Assembly (NCBI GenBank): GCA_016711435.1
Contig: JADJSY010000024.1
Span: 70,838-134,837 of the forward strand
Origin: Lewinellaceae bacterium
GTDB lineage: Bacteria > Bacteroidota > Bacteroidia > Chitinophagales > Saprospiraceae
Length of the DNA: 64,000 bases
Direction of reading: 5' to 3'
The notes under the pieces are model-generated. The model was given only the letters and a program-made list of their open reading frames with translations, was not told the DNA's origin and did no database searches. Each line of letters opens with the position of its first letter. The first letter of the stretch is position 1. Positions 1 through 8,130 of this stretch are shown here, one piece after another. Both the position numbers and the translations under genes were made by a program.

Positions 1-235
1 TACGTCAGGTGTTCGTGTTCCCGCAGAAACGTGATCGCATCACCGCCTTTGCCGCAACCGAAACATTTGAAGATGTTCCTGGTCGGGTTTACGTTGAATG
101 AGGGCGTTTTTCACCGTGGAAAGGGCACAAGCCGATCAGGTTCACCCCGCGGCGGCGCAGGGTGACAAAATCTTCAATGACTTCTTCGATGCGGACGACA
201 TCGAGTATGTCCTGGACCTGTTTGGGTGGTATCAT
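1..235 (-). CDS. dnaG: DNA primase DnaG, N-terminal part, cut by window edge, one frameshift
   Basis: Primase makes the RNA primers for DNA replication. Reading from the ATG at 235, the N-terminus begins MIPPKQVQDILD and runs into the CHC2 zinc-binding domain: CPFH near residue 41, then CFGCGKGGDAITF, which supplies the remaining zinc ligands. The toprim and helicase-binding parts lie outside the window. The two halves of the zinc domain are in different frames. The coding strand has five A where GEKTPSF needs six (plus-strand T run 107-111), so one base is missing. Because dnaG is essential, a sequencing error is the simplest reading. The family call is firm; the break is seen directly. Confidence 0.9.
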
Positions 236-425
236 GTTGGGTGCGAAGGTACGGTTTGCGGGGGAAAAGGAACACGGATTTGATCGATGTATGGAATTGT
301 ATAACTGATTGATTTCAACATACTAACCAAAAAGTGTGTATCGCACTTTTAAGTGATACATTCCGAAGATAGATAGAACCCGTAACTTTAGGGCATCTTT
401 CAAATAAATTCACTCTTTGAATCGT

Positions 426-1040
426 ATGAAAATAGCAATCATTGGCGCTGGAAATGTCGGCGGCGCATTGGCACAACGCTGGGTCAAAGCGGGGCATACC
501 GTTTTAGTTGGCGCAAAATTTCCATTGAGCGATAAACACATTCAACTCGCCACTATAATCGGGGAAGATAGATTTACGACTGTATTGAGTGCTGTTCAGC
601 AATGCGAAGTCGTTTTAATTGCCACGCCGCCTATGGCGATTTTCGAGGTGATTACTGAAATGGGCGATGTTTCGGGTAAAATTATCATCGACGCTACCAA
701 CACGGTGCGCCAAAAACCGACGCCTTATGATACCGTTTTTCATGCTTTGGCAGACAAAACGCCTGCAAAAGTGGTCAAATGTTTCAACAGTACGGGCTTT
801 GAAAATATACTCAACCCTGTTTATAATGGGCGAGGTATAGATATGTTCATGGCAGGCGATAGCGACCCGGCTAAAAGTGTGGCGCATCAACTCGCTTTAG
901 ACGCAGGTTTTGGCGCCTGCATGGATTTTGGCAAAAGTGACAAGGTCGCTTTGCTGGAACAGTTTGCCTTGTCTTGGATAAATCTCGCTATTATACAAGG
1001 ACATGGTCGGAATATGGCGTTTGTGGTGGTGCGGCGGTAG
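426..1040 (+). CDS. NAD(P)-binding F420-reductase-like oxidoreductase
   Basis: The protein of about 204 residues opens with a Rossmann nucleotide-binding motif, IIGAGNVGGALAQRW, directly after the start, which favours ATG 426 over ATG 417. It then shows the beta-alpha-beta pattern of the NADP oxidoreductase, coenzyme F420-dependent family: IIDATNTV near residue 90, VKCFNSTGFENI, and a C-terminal helix ending in GRNMAFVVVRR. Bacterial members of this family are generally NADPH-dependent reductases of unknown substrate, and nothing here points to F420 itself. It stands alone between dnaG and a hypothetical gene. The fold assignment is good; the substrate is unknown. Confidence 0.75.
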   Translation: MKIAIIGAGNVGGALAQRWVKAGHTVLVGAKFPLSDKHIQLATIIGEDRFTTVLSAVQQCEVVLIATPPMAIFEVITEMGDVSGKIIIDATNTVRQKPTPYDTVFHALADKTPAKVVKCFNSTGFENILNPVYNGRGIDMFMAGDSDPAKSVAHQLALDAGFGACMDFGKSDKVALLEQFALSWINLAIIQGHGRNMAFVVVRR

Positions 1041-1164
1041 GTTGGTTGGACATTAGCTGGGGCGTCGGTTTGACAGAGGCGGGAACACGAGCAAGGCGGA
1101 ATCCGTTGGTCTTCTCGCTCCCCCAATGCCGACGCCTCAGCCATGCAAGGCGGAACCAAAAGGG

Positions 1165-1503
1165 TCAGTTTTTGGATTTTGGGATGGGCTTCGATTGGTA
1201 TTCGATTTTTACACCCAACTCTTGATGACGAGGCATCGGACCCAATGCTTGTTTTTCTCCATTTATGATGACGAAGGCACGTCCAGTATTTTCTTGGACG
1301 ACACGAACATCTCCACCTGTCGCGAGACCAAAGTTTATGCACGTCCAGCCACCCGGAAAATGGGCGCCCAGTGCAGTCAAATTTGATGCATCATCACATT
1401 TGCCCTTGAAAACATGGCACTCTTTCCCCCCTTTGTAGTTGCCACAAACATAGATCATGGCAGAAACACTGAAATAAGAAAGAAAAGCAAACATAAAAAA
1501 CAA
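1165..1503 (-). CDS. small secreted hypothetical protein
   Basis: I do not recognise this 112-residue protein. It has a hydrophobic N-terminus (FFMFAFLSYFSVSAMIYVCG) that could be a signal peptide or anchor. A small soluble part follows with four cysteines in the first half and a Gly-rich patch (GGWTCINFGLATGGD). The even cysteine count fits an exported, disulfide-bonded protein. It could start at the Met at residue 16 instead. No neighbour suggests a role, and chance ORFs of this length occur, so the call is tentative. Confidence 0.4.
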   Translation of the reverse strand: MFFMFAFLSYFSVSAMIYVCGNYKGGKECHVFKGKCDDASNLTALGAHFPGGWTCINFGLATGGDVRVVQENTGRAFVIINGEKQALGPMPRHQELGVKIEYQSKPIPKSKN

Positions 1504-1993
1504 TAATTTTAAATTTTCATTTTTAAAAAACTTAAGTTTCCTACTCGTCTGGCTTTTCGGAAAACGCCCTTTTTTTTGGGAAGTGGGTTCTGGGCTCCAC
1601 TTTTTGAAACCCAGGAAAGATATTTTGATAAAAAATGTCTTTCCTGGCCTATTCTGATTTGTGAAATGGTGGTGGTGAAAAACTTACCAAAAATACCCAT
1701 TTAAGCCATCAAAATATTCCCAAAAATGACCGTTGGTATCTTTTGTAAGATAATCGGCAGGGAAAAAATGGGATTTGGATTTGTCACCCAATTACACCAA
1801 CAGCAGTGGCGTACATCCAGAAGATAACTGTTGAGCGAAGGCAGTATACGTGATTGCCAGGACTGGCCGATGCTCTGTTGGATAATTTTGGACAAATAAC
1901 AGGGGCGGTGGGCAGGCAGGGTGGGGCGAAAACGTTGCGCATTGGCATAATCTTGTGTTACAAGATCACATCCCAATATTTTGAAATGCTCCT
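1504..1993. other. intergenic stretch without a supported gene
   Basis: About 490 bases hold only weak open frames on both strands, with no family features. A 10-bp inverted repeat (CCAGGAAAGA at 1611-1620 against TCTTTCCTGG at 1638-1647) could be a hairpin between the small gene at 1165-1503 and the broken gene that follows. Nothing else is supported. Confidence 0.4.
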
Positions 1994-2233
1994 TTACTTC
2001 GCCCGCGCAGACAATACCTGTATGGCAAGCACAATTAAACGGACCAGGTAGAGTCCAAAAAATTTAAAACATAAGCGAATAAGTACAATTCGGCTATGAA
2101 ATTTTTCTCGTTTTCCGTGAAAACATCTCCCGCTGCGACGAGGTCAAGTGCACTCAAAAAAGTAAGCGAGTAGAGCAGCCAAAACGACAATCACAACAAA
2201 CCAAAGAAATTCCCTGGCAATAATCTTTTTCAT
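1994..2233 (-). pseudogene. small membrane protein broken by two frameshifts
   Basis: From ATG 2233 the minus strand encodes MKKIIAREFLWFVVIVVLAA, a strongly hydrophobic helix, and then hits a stop. The sensible protein continues in another frame (SALDLVAAGDVFTENEKNFI) and returns near 2060 to the first frame (KFFGLYLVRLIVLAIQVL), ending at the TAA at 1994-1996. The pieces together make a two-helix membrane protein of about 78 residues with an amphipathic ENEKNFI linker. The shifts lie at the A run 2156-2161 and around 2057-2068, both next to homopolymers. They may be read errors rather than true decay. No function is known to me. Confidence 0.55.
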
Positions 2234-2389
2234 GGCAGCAGTGGTTATCAGAGGGGCATGCCCCCCAAATCGCAACGTTGACAAGAAACCCTAGCCTGGG
2301 CTTTTCCTTTTCATTTGACGCTCAACCCAGGGCGGGGTGTTAAGCAGTGAAAAATCCCGAAGCGACGGTTTTCAGCCGTGTGCTTCAAC

Positions 2390-2827
2390 TCACACCCCAA
2401 TATCCTCATTCCACAGTTCCGGCCGATCCCGAATGAAATCCTTCATCATGTTTTTGCATTCCTCGCTATCCGCCAAAACTACCTCCACGCCCCTGGATTT
2501 CAGCAGTTCTTCTTCCCCCAGAAAGGTTTCGTTTTCGCCAATAATGACTTTTGGAATGCCGTACAGCAGGATCGCCCCGGAACACATCGGACAAGGCGAC
2601 AAAGTGGTATATAAAGTGCAGTTCCGGTAAACGCTCGCAGGCTGCCGGCCCGCGTTTTCAAAAGCGTCCATTTCGCCGTGCAGCACGACGCTGCCGTTTT
2701 GCACACGCCTGTTGTGACCCCTGCCGAGAATCCGGCCTTCGTAAACGATGACCGAGCCGATCGGGATACCACCTTCGGCCAGGCCTTTGCGGGCCTCTTC
2801 TATGGCGGCCTCCATGAATTTGTCCAT
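2390..2827 (-). CDS. yeast-type (Fcy1-like) cytosine deaminase
   Basis: This 145-residue enzyme should hydrolyse cytosine to uracil and ammonia. It belongs to the small zinc-dependent cytidine/CMP deaminase fold: HGE at residues 50-52 (zinc His and catalytic Glu) and PCPMC with Cys79 and Cys82 as the other zinc ligands. It resembles Saccharomyces Fcy1 far more than the large amidohydrolase CodA of E. coli: GGIPIGSVIV, LGRGHNRR, LYTTLSPCPMCSGAI and the C-terminal WNEDIG end all have close Fcy1 counterparts. It is the last gene of the pyrimidine-degradation operon and would feed uracil to PreTA. A guanine deaminase is the main alternative, but the C-terminus argues against it. Confidence 0.85.
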   Translation of the reverse strand: MDKFMEAAIEEARKGLAEGGIPIGSVIVYEGRILGRGHNRRVQNGSVVLHGEMDAFENAGRQPASVYRNCTLYTTLSPCPMCSGAILLYGIPKVIIGENETFLGEEELLKSRGVEVVLADSEECKNMMKDFIRDRPELWNEDIGV

Positions 2828-2830
2828 GTT

Positions 2831-3007
2831 TGGTTATCTGTTATCAGTTATTAGTTATCAGGCTTTCAGGCTGGAAATGGTTAATGGGGTGCATTCCGTT
2901 CCCTTTTAGTTTTTGGTTATCAGTTATCTGTTATCAGTGTGGTAACCCTTGGCCACTCTACTAACAAAGCCAAGGGTTACCACACTGATAACAGATAACT
3001 GATAACC
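2831..3007. repeat. GTTATCn heptad arrays and 38-bp perfect hairpin
   Basis: At 2831-2862 lies a direct array of 7-nt units (GTTATCT, GTTATCA, GTTATTA). At 2915-2952 a second array reads into GTGTGGTAACCCTTGG and is matched base for base by its reverse complement at 2970-3007, leaving a 17-nt loop. The hairpin fills the gap between preA and the cytosine deaminase gene and could attenuate transcription into the last gene of the operon. Confidence 0.9.
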
Positions 3008-3012
3008 GATAA

Positions 3013-4338
3013 CTACTTCAACGCCAACCGTGGCTCCGGCACATAATGCCCGTTTCCTCCGGCGCGCGGGTCGTCAAAAGAATCAGGAATGGCATTCGCT
3101 TCGGTCAGTTGTTCCCAGGTCACCGGCGCAGCTTCGGGCCGTTGTACTTCCATCGTAATACAGGCTTCGACGGGGCAAACCAGTGAGCACAGGTTGCAAC
3201 CCACACAATTTTCTTCAATGATGTCGGGGATTCTGTTGGCCGGGTCGGAGGAAAGGGAAATGGCCTGGTGCGCGCCGTCTTCGCAGGCAATGTAGCACAA
3301 CTGGCAGCCGATACATTTATCGGCATTGATGGAGGCGACCACCTTGTAACTCAGGTTGAGGTCTTTCCATTCCAGCACATTGGGCAGGGCTTTTCCGGCA
3401 AAATCATAGATGGTGTTATATCCGCGTTCATCCATAAAACGCCGCAGGCCGCTGTCCATTTCTCGAACGATCCCGAAGCCGTAATGCATCACTGCCGTAC
3501 AAACCTGCACGGAGGTTGCGCCCAGCAGAATAAACTCCACCACATCGCGCCAGGTTTCTATGCCGCCGATGCCGCTGATGGGCGTGCGGGCGATCTCGGG
3601 GTGTTGCGCCAGTTGCCGCACCATATTCATGGCAATGGGTTTCACCGCCGGGCCGCAGTAGCCGCCGTTGGTTCCCTTGCCGTCCACCACAGGGTAGGGG
3701 GCAAAAGTATCCAGGTCGATACCCATGATACTTTTGATCGTGTTAATCAGCGAAATGGCATCCGTGCCACCTCTTACTGCCGCCAGTCCGGGGTCTTCAA
3801 TATTGGAAATATTCGGCGTGAGTTTGGTAATTACCGGAATTTTCGCCGCCTGCATCACCCAGCCGACGATGGTTTCCAGCACTGCCGGTTCCTGACCCAC
3901 CGCCGAGCCCATGCCGCGCTCACACATGCCGTGCGGGCATCCGAAATTGAGTTCGATGCCGTCCGCGCCCGCATTTTCCACGTCTTTGATGATTTGCTCC
4001 CATTCTTTCCGGGTTTCCACCATCAGCGACGCGATCACGGCGTGGTGCGGGAAGTGTTTTTTGACTTCCTCTATTTCCCGCAGGTTGTCGGACAGGCTGC
4101 GGTCGGAGATCAATTCGATGTTGTTGAAACCCGACATGCGGGTGTCGCGGTAATTCAGTCCGCCGTATCGGCTCGATACATTGATGATCGGCACGCCCAG
4201 TGTTTTCCAGACGGCGCCGCCCCATCCGGCGTCAAATGCCTTCATAATCTGGTAGCCGGAATTGGTGGGCGGCGCAGATGCCAGCCAGAAGGGATTGGGC
4301 GCTTTGATGCCTGCAAAATTGACGGATAAATCAGCCAT
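3013..4338 (-). CDS. preA: NAD-dependent dihydropyrimidine dehydrogenase, catalytic subunit PreA
   Basis: PreA reduces uracil and thymine to the 5,6-dihydro forms and works with PreT. Residues 1-320 form the FMN-binding TIM barrel of dihydroorotate-dehydrogenase type. The active-site loop NFGCPHGM keeps the catalytic Cys and is followed by GGIETWRD and QVCTAVM at the FMN phosphate site. The C-terminus carries two 4Fe-4S motifs, CIGCQLCYIAC and CVGCNLCSLVC. The 441-residue length is slightly above E. coli PreA. It sits 106 bp downstream of preT, a gap filled with 7-nt arrays. The family call is firm. Confidence 0.93.
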   Translation of the reverse strand: MADLSVNFAGIKAPNPFWLASAPPTNSGYQIMKAFDAGWGGAVWKTLGVPIINVSSRYGGLNYRDTRMSGFNNIELISDRSLSDNLREIEEVKKHFPHHAVIASLMVETRKEWEQIIKDVENAGADGIELNFGCPHGMCERGMGSAVGQEPAVLETIVGWVMQAAKIPVITKLTPNISNIEDPGLAAVRGGTDAISLINTIKSIMGIDLDTFAPYPVVDGKGTNGGYCGPAVKPIAMNMVRQLAQHPEIARTPISGIGGIETWRDVVEFILLGATSVQVCTAVMHYGFGIVREMDSGLRRFMDERGYNTIYDFAGKALPNVLEWKDLNLSYKVVASINADKCIGCQLCYIACEDGAHQAISLSSDPANRIPDIIEENCVGCNLCSLVCPVEACITMEVQRPEAAPVTWEQLTEANAIPDSFDDPRAGGNGHYVPEPRLALK

Positions 4339-4344
4339 ATATTA

Positions 4345-4441
4345 GAGGTGAGAGAGTGAGAAGTGAGAGCGTGAGAGACATCCCGCTTGGCTATGTTTAT
4401 AGTACTGAAATTGCCTTTTGCATCTTGCCCCTTGCCTTTTG
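4345..4441. repeat. two 7-nt direct arrays in the preT-preA gap
   Basis: Positions 4345-4379 hold degenerate GTGAGAG-type units. Positions 4411-4441 hold four in-phase units TTGCCTT, TTGCATC, TTGCCCC and TTGCCTT. The two arrays use different heptamers and share no sequence, but share the 7-nt phase. Confidence 0.75.
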
Positions 4442-4444
4442 GAC

Positions 4445-5776
4445 TTACTTGCCCGTTAAATACTGATGAATGCCCAGTGCTGCCTGTTTGCCTTCGTAAG
4501 CGCCGTTGACCACTTCAGCGCCGCCATTGACAGCATCGCCGCCGGCGAAATATTTTGGGTTTGAAGTCTGAAAATGAACCGGATCAACTACTATTCTTTG
4601 AGAAGCATCGAGTGTCAAACCCTCGATCTGCTTCAAAAAATCGCCCATTTTTGCCTGTCCGGTGGCTTTGATGACCATGTCGCATTCGATGACAAATTCA
4701 GAACCGGGGATTTCGCTCAAACGACCGTTTTCCAGTGCCGTTTTGATAAATTTCACCCCGGCAACGTTGCCATCCTTTTCCAGTATTTCTTTTGGGCTGG
4801 CATTAAAAACGCCCTGTACGCCTGCGCTGAGGGCCAGATCGTATTCAAACCAATAAGCGCCCATGGCATCTTTGGAACGGCGATATGCCAGGTACACTTT
4901 CTCCGCACCCATTCGGGCCGATTCGGAAGCAGCGTCCATGGCGGTATTGCCGCCGCCGAGCACAACAACGCTTTGCGGCATGTGCATGCGGTGCTTTTTA
5001 AAACGCAAGTCCTGAATAAACTCCACGGCGCCGATGACCTGGTTTAAATCTTCTCCCGGAATACCCAGCGAAGAAGTAGGGCCTATGCCGACGCCCAGAA
5101 ATATGGCGTCGTATTGCGCTTCCAGGTCGCGAATTTGCGCTTCCGAAACAACCGGAGACTCATATTGTATGTCAAAACCCAATTGTTTCTGTAAATACGC
5201 CACTTCTGAAAGCGCTTCTTCATTGGTGATTTTATAAGGCGCGGTGCCGTAAACAGTCAGTCCAGAAGGTTTTTCATGCGCATCAAAAATAGTAACGGCG
5301 TAGCCCAAAACGGATAATTCGCAGGCACAGGCAATCCCTGCCGGGCCAGCGCCGATAACGGCCACTTTTTTCCCGTTGGGTTCGCCTTTCCGGTAAAGTT
5401 GTTTATCTGCCTCAATGGCCTGGCGCGTGGCAAAGTTTTGCAACCGGCCGATTTCAATGGGTTTGACATGCGCGTGGTTGAGCACGCAGGCGCCTTCGCA
5501 CAACACCTGGGTAGGGCACACTTTGCCACAGGCATTGCCCATCCAGTTCTGGTCGTATATCGTTTCAGCCGCACCATCTACATTCCCGGTGTGTATCTGT
5601 TTGATAAACAAGGGAATATCAATGTGCGTCGGACAGGCTTTGATACAGGGCGCGTCGTAACAAAACAAACAGCGGGAACTTTCCACAAAAGCCTCGGTGC
5701 TGTTCATCAAAGGCTTTTTTTGTTTAAAATTCTGCTGGAATGCTTCTTCGGATTGTGGTCGAGTGTATTCTGCCAT
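4445..5776 (-). CDS. preT: NAD-dependent dihydropyrimidine dehydrogenase, FAD/Fe-S subunit PreT
   Basis: PreT takes electrons from NAD(P)H and passes them to PreA. The N-terminal domain has the GltD/DPD-type Fe-S cysteines (CLFCYDAPCIKACP near residue 36, then CGKVCPTQVLCEGAC). Next come the FAD-binding Rossmann motif VIGAGPAGIACACEL near residue 140 and the NAD(P)H-binding motif VVVLGGGNTAMDAA near residue 270. The C-terminal YFAGGDAVNGGAEVVNG closes the FAD domain. At 443 residues it is of normal length. The upstream beta-ureidopropionase gene stops only 5 bp before its start, so the two are surely cotranscribed. Confidence 0.93.
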   Translation of the reverse strand: MAEYTRPQSEEAFQQNFKQKKPLMNSTEAFVESSRCLFCYDAPCIKACPTHIDIPLFIKQIHTGNVDGAAETIYDQNWMGNACGKVCPTQVLCEGACVLNHAHVKPIEIGRLQNFATRQAIEADKQLYRKGEPNGKKVAVIGAGPAGIACACELSVLGYAVTIFDAHEKPSGLTVYGTAPYKITNEEALSEVAYLQKQLGFDIQYESPVVSEAQIRDLEAQYDAIFLGVGIGPTSSLGIPGEDLNQVIGAVEFIQDLRFKKHRMHMPQSVVVLGGGNTAMDAASESARMGAEKVYLAYRRSKDAMGAYWFEYDLALSAGVQGVFNASPKEILEKDGNVAGVKFIKTALENGRLSEIPGSEFVIECDMVIKATGQAKMGDFLKQIEGLTLDASQRIVVDPVHFQTSNPKYFAGGDAVNGGAEVVNGAYEGKQAALGIHQYLTGK

Positions 5777-5781
5777 GCGGA

Positions 5782-6647
5782 TCAGAGTTCAGTTATTTTA
5801 CCATAGGTTTCAGGACGGCGATCCCGGAAAAACTGCCAGGTGGAGCGCACCTTATCTATCATATCGAGGTCAAATTCAGCAATAAGCAGTTCATCCTGGT
5901 CTTCGGAGGCCTGGGCGAAAATTTGTCCACGCGGGTCTACAAAATACGAGCTGCCGTAAAACTTGCCGAGGTTCCAGGGTTGTTCGGTTCCCACCCGGTT
6001 GATGCAACCCATAAAATAACCGTTGGCAGCGGCGTGGGCGGGTTGTTCTAATTTCCAGAGGTATTGGGAAAGTCCGGCCACCGTCGCCGAAGGATTGTAC
6101 ACAATTTCTGCGCCATTCAGTCCCAGACAACGCGCACCATCGGGGAAATGCCGGTCGTAGCAGATGTACACACCGATTTTGGCGTACCGGGTCTCGAACA
6201 CCGGATAACCGAGGTTGCCGGGTTTGAAGAAGTATTTTTCCCAAAAACCCGAAGTGTGCGGGATGTGGTTTTTGCGGTATTTCCCGAGATATGTTCCGTC
6301 CGCGTCGATCACTGCGGCAGTATTGTACAACACGCCTGCCTGCTCCTTTTCATAAATCGGAACGATGATGACCATCTGGTATTTTTTGGCGTATTCCTGC
6401 ATCAACTCGACCGTTGGACCAGGTACGGCCTCGGCAGTGGCGTACCACTTGGCGTCCTGGCTCGGACAGAAATAGGGTGTGTTGAATATTTCCTGTAAAC
6501 ACAAAATCTGCACGCCTTTTTACCGGCTTCCTCGATAAACGGAATGTGCTTTTGCACCATGGCGTTGCAGATTTGTTCGATACTTCCTTCGCCTTCCGTC
6601 ATGGGAAGGCTCATTTGAATTAAACCTGATTTGATGATTCTAGGCAT
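5782..6647 (-). CDS. beta-ureidopropionase / N-carbamoyl-beta-alanine amidohydrolase (nitrilase family), one frameshift
   Basis: The enzyme hydrolyses N-carbamoyl-beta-alanine to beta-alanine, CO2 and ammonia. Joined across the break it has about 288 residues, normal for the family, and the catalytic triad is visible: Glu in LCLQEIF, Lys in YRKNHIPH and Cys in ICYDRHFP. The start is ATG 6647 (MPRIIKSGLIQ), since sequence further upstream is repeat. The break lies at the T run 6517-6521: five bases are present where EEAGKKGVQILC needs six. Its place between dihydropyrimidinase and preT supports the substrate. Other nitrilase-family amidases are possible but less likely. Confidence 0.85.
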
Positions 6648-6651
6648 AAAC

Positions 6652-6730
6652 GTGAGTGGTGAGTCGTGAATCGTGAGTGGTGAATCGTGAGTGGTCAGAT
6701 ACTCGAATACTCGAATCTTCAAATACTCAT
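6652..6730. repeat. GTGAGTn heptad array in the hydA to amidohydrolase gap
   Basis: Positions 6652-6698 are seven consecutive 7-nt units of the form GTGAGTG, GTGAGTC or GTGAATC. Positions 6699-6730 continue as 8-nt units of ATACTCGA type. The array fills the gap between the stop of dihydropyrimidinase and the start of the next gene. Confidence 0.8.
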
Positions 6731-8104
6731 TTATTTTACTTTTCCTCGTTTAACGAAATTACCGTAACCCGGCTCTAATAAACACTTTTCGTTTTCAATC
6801 GCGACCTTTCCCCGCAACAGAACCGTTTCCACTTTTCCGGTTACTTCACGGCCTTCATAAGCGGAGTAATCCGTTCGCATGTGGTGGGTTTTGGCGGATA
6901 GCGTATGTTTTTTATTCGGATCTAAAATACAGATGTCGGCGTCGGCGCCAATGGCGATCGTACCTTTTTGCGGGTACATGCCGAATTTTTTGGCGGCATT
7001 GGTGGCGCTCAGTTCCACAAATTTCGGCAGGCTGATGCGGCCTTTACTCACCCCTTCTGAAAAAAGCAGTTCCATCCGGTGTTCGATGGCCGGGTGCCCG
7101 TTGGGAATTTTGGCAAAATCGCCTTTGCCCATTTGTTTTTGCTCCCAGGTAAAAGGGCAGTGATCGGTTGCCACCACATGCACCAAACCCTGATCAATGC
7201 CCGCCCACAAAGCCTCCTGGTCTTTTTTCTGCCGCAACGGTGGACTCATCACCCATTTGGCGCCTTCAAAATCCTGTTCGTATAAAGAGGCGTCGAGCAG
7301 CAGGTACTGAATGCAGGTTTCGACATTGATGTGCTGGTTGCGTTTGGTGGCCTCCCGCACGGCATTCAAAGCGCCTTCGCAGGTGAGGTGTACAATGTAG
7401 CCCGGACAACCCGTGTAAAACAACATATCCGCAAAACGCGCCGACGCTTCTGCTTCCGTGATTTCCGGTTGCGACAGGTAATGGTACAGCGGTGCGCGAT
7501 TGCCAGCGGCTTTGTTTTGGGCAATCAGCGAATCGATCATATCGCCGTTGGTGGCATGAACGGTGACCATGCCACCGTGTTTTTTCACGACCTGCATCAA
7601 TTGCACCATTTGACCGTCGTCGATCATCAGAGCGCCTTTGTAGGCCATGAATGTTTTAAAGGACGTAATACCCTCCTTTTCAATCATTTCTACGACTTCA
7701 TCGGCAGTTTGCCGGTTAAAATCCGTCACCGCCATATGGTAACTGTAATCCGCCAGCGCCTTGCCGACCGATTTTTGCTGCCATATGCGCAGTGCATTGT
7801 ACAGGGAATCGCCCTGGGTTTGCAGAATAAAATCGATAACCATCGTCGTGCCGCGAAAAAGTGCGGCCCGGGTACCCGTTTCGTAATCGTCGCTGGAAAA
7901 TGTGCCCATAAAAGGCATATCCAAGTGTACGTGCGGGTCGATGCCACCGGGAATAACGATTTTTCCCGTAGCGTCTATGGTTTTATCCGCCTTGTGTGGA
8001 AGGTTTGCGCCGATGGCAACGATTTTCTCTCCATCGATATAGACATCAGCCTGGTATTCTTCCGATGCATTGGCGACATGTCCGTTTTTAATCAGTATTG
8101 ACAT
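6731..8104 (-). CDS. hydA: dihydropyrimidinase
   Basis: This amidohydrolase opens the dihydrouracil ring to N-carbamoyl-beta-alanine. The 457-residue length is typical of D-hydantoinase/dihydropyrimidinase. The metal ligands are visible: His58 and His60 in GGIDPHVHLD, Lys150 in TSFKTFMAYK (the carboxylated lysine that bridges the two zinc ions), later His residues in TVHATNGD and YIVHLTCEG, and the Asp of VVATDHCPF. It lies 26 bp downstream of the permease gene and 83 bp before the beta-ureidopropionase gene. Operon context makes a pyrimidine substrate far more likely than hydantoins. Confidence 0.93.
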   Translation of the reverse strand: MSILIKNGHVANASEEYQADVYIDGEKIVAIGANLPHKADKTIDATGKIVIPGGIDPHVHLDMPFMGTFSSDDYETGTRAALFRGTTMVIDFILQTQGDSLYNALRIWQQKSVGKALADYSYHMAVTDFNRQTADEVVEMIEKEGITSFKTFMAYKGALMIDDGQMVQLMQVVKKHGGMVTVHATNGDMIDSLIAQNKAAGNRAPLYHYLSQPEITEAEASARFADMLFYTGCPGYIVHLTCEGALNAVREATKRNQHINVETCIQYLLLDASLYEQDFEGAKWVMSPPLRQKKDQEALWAGIDQGLVHVVATDHCPFTWEQKQMGKGDFAKIPNGHPAIEHRMELLFSEGVSKGRISLPKFVELSATNAAKKFGMYPQKGTIAIGADADICILDPNKKHTLSAKTHHMRTDYSAYEGREVTGKVETVLLRGKVAIENEKCLLEPGYGNFVKRGKVK

Positions 8105-8130
8105 AGGGCATTAGCGTTTTTGCTTTTTCA

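Noticed and set aside
1701..2051. Overlapping weak open frames on both strands
   Set aside because: No hydrophobic, domain or start-site pattern; explained as chance in a non-coding stretch next to a broken gene.
3268..4329. 353-residue open frame on the plus strand
   Set aside because: It is the antisense shadow of preA; it has no domain features and the opposite strand is a perfect PreA.
7331..8101. 256-residue open frame on the plus strand
   Set aside because: Antisense to dihydropyrimidinase, rich in Arg/His from the codon pattern of the real gene.
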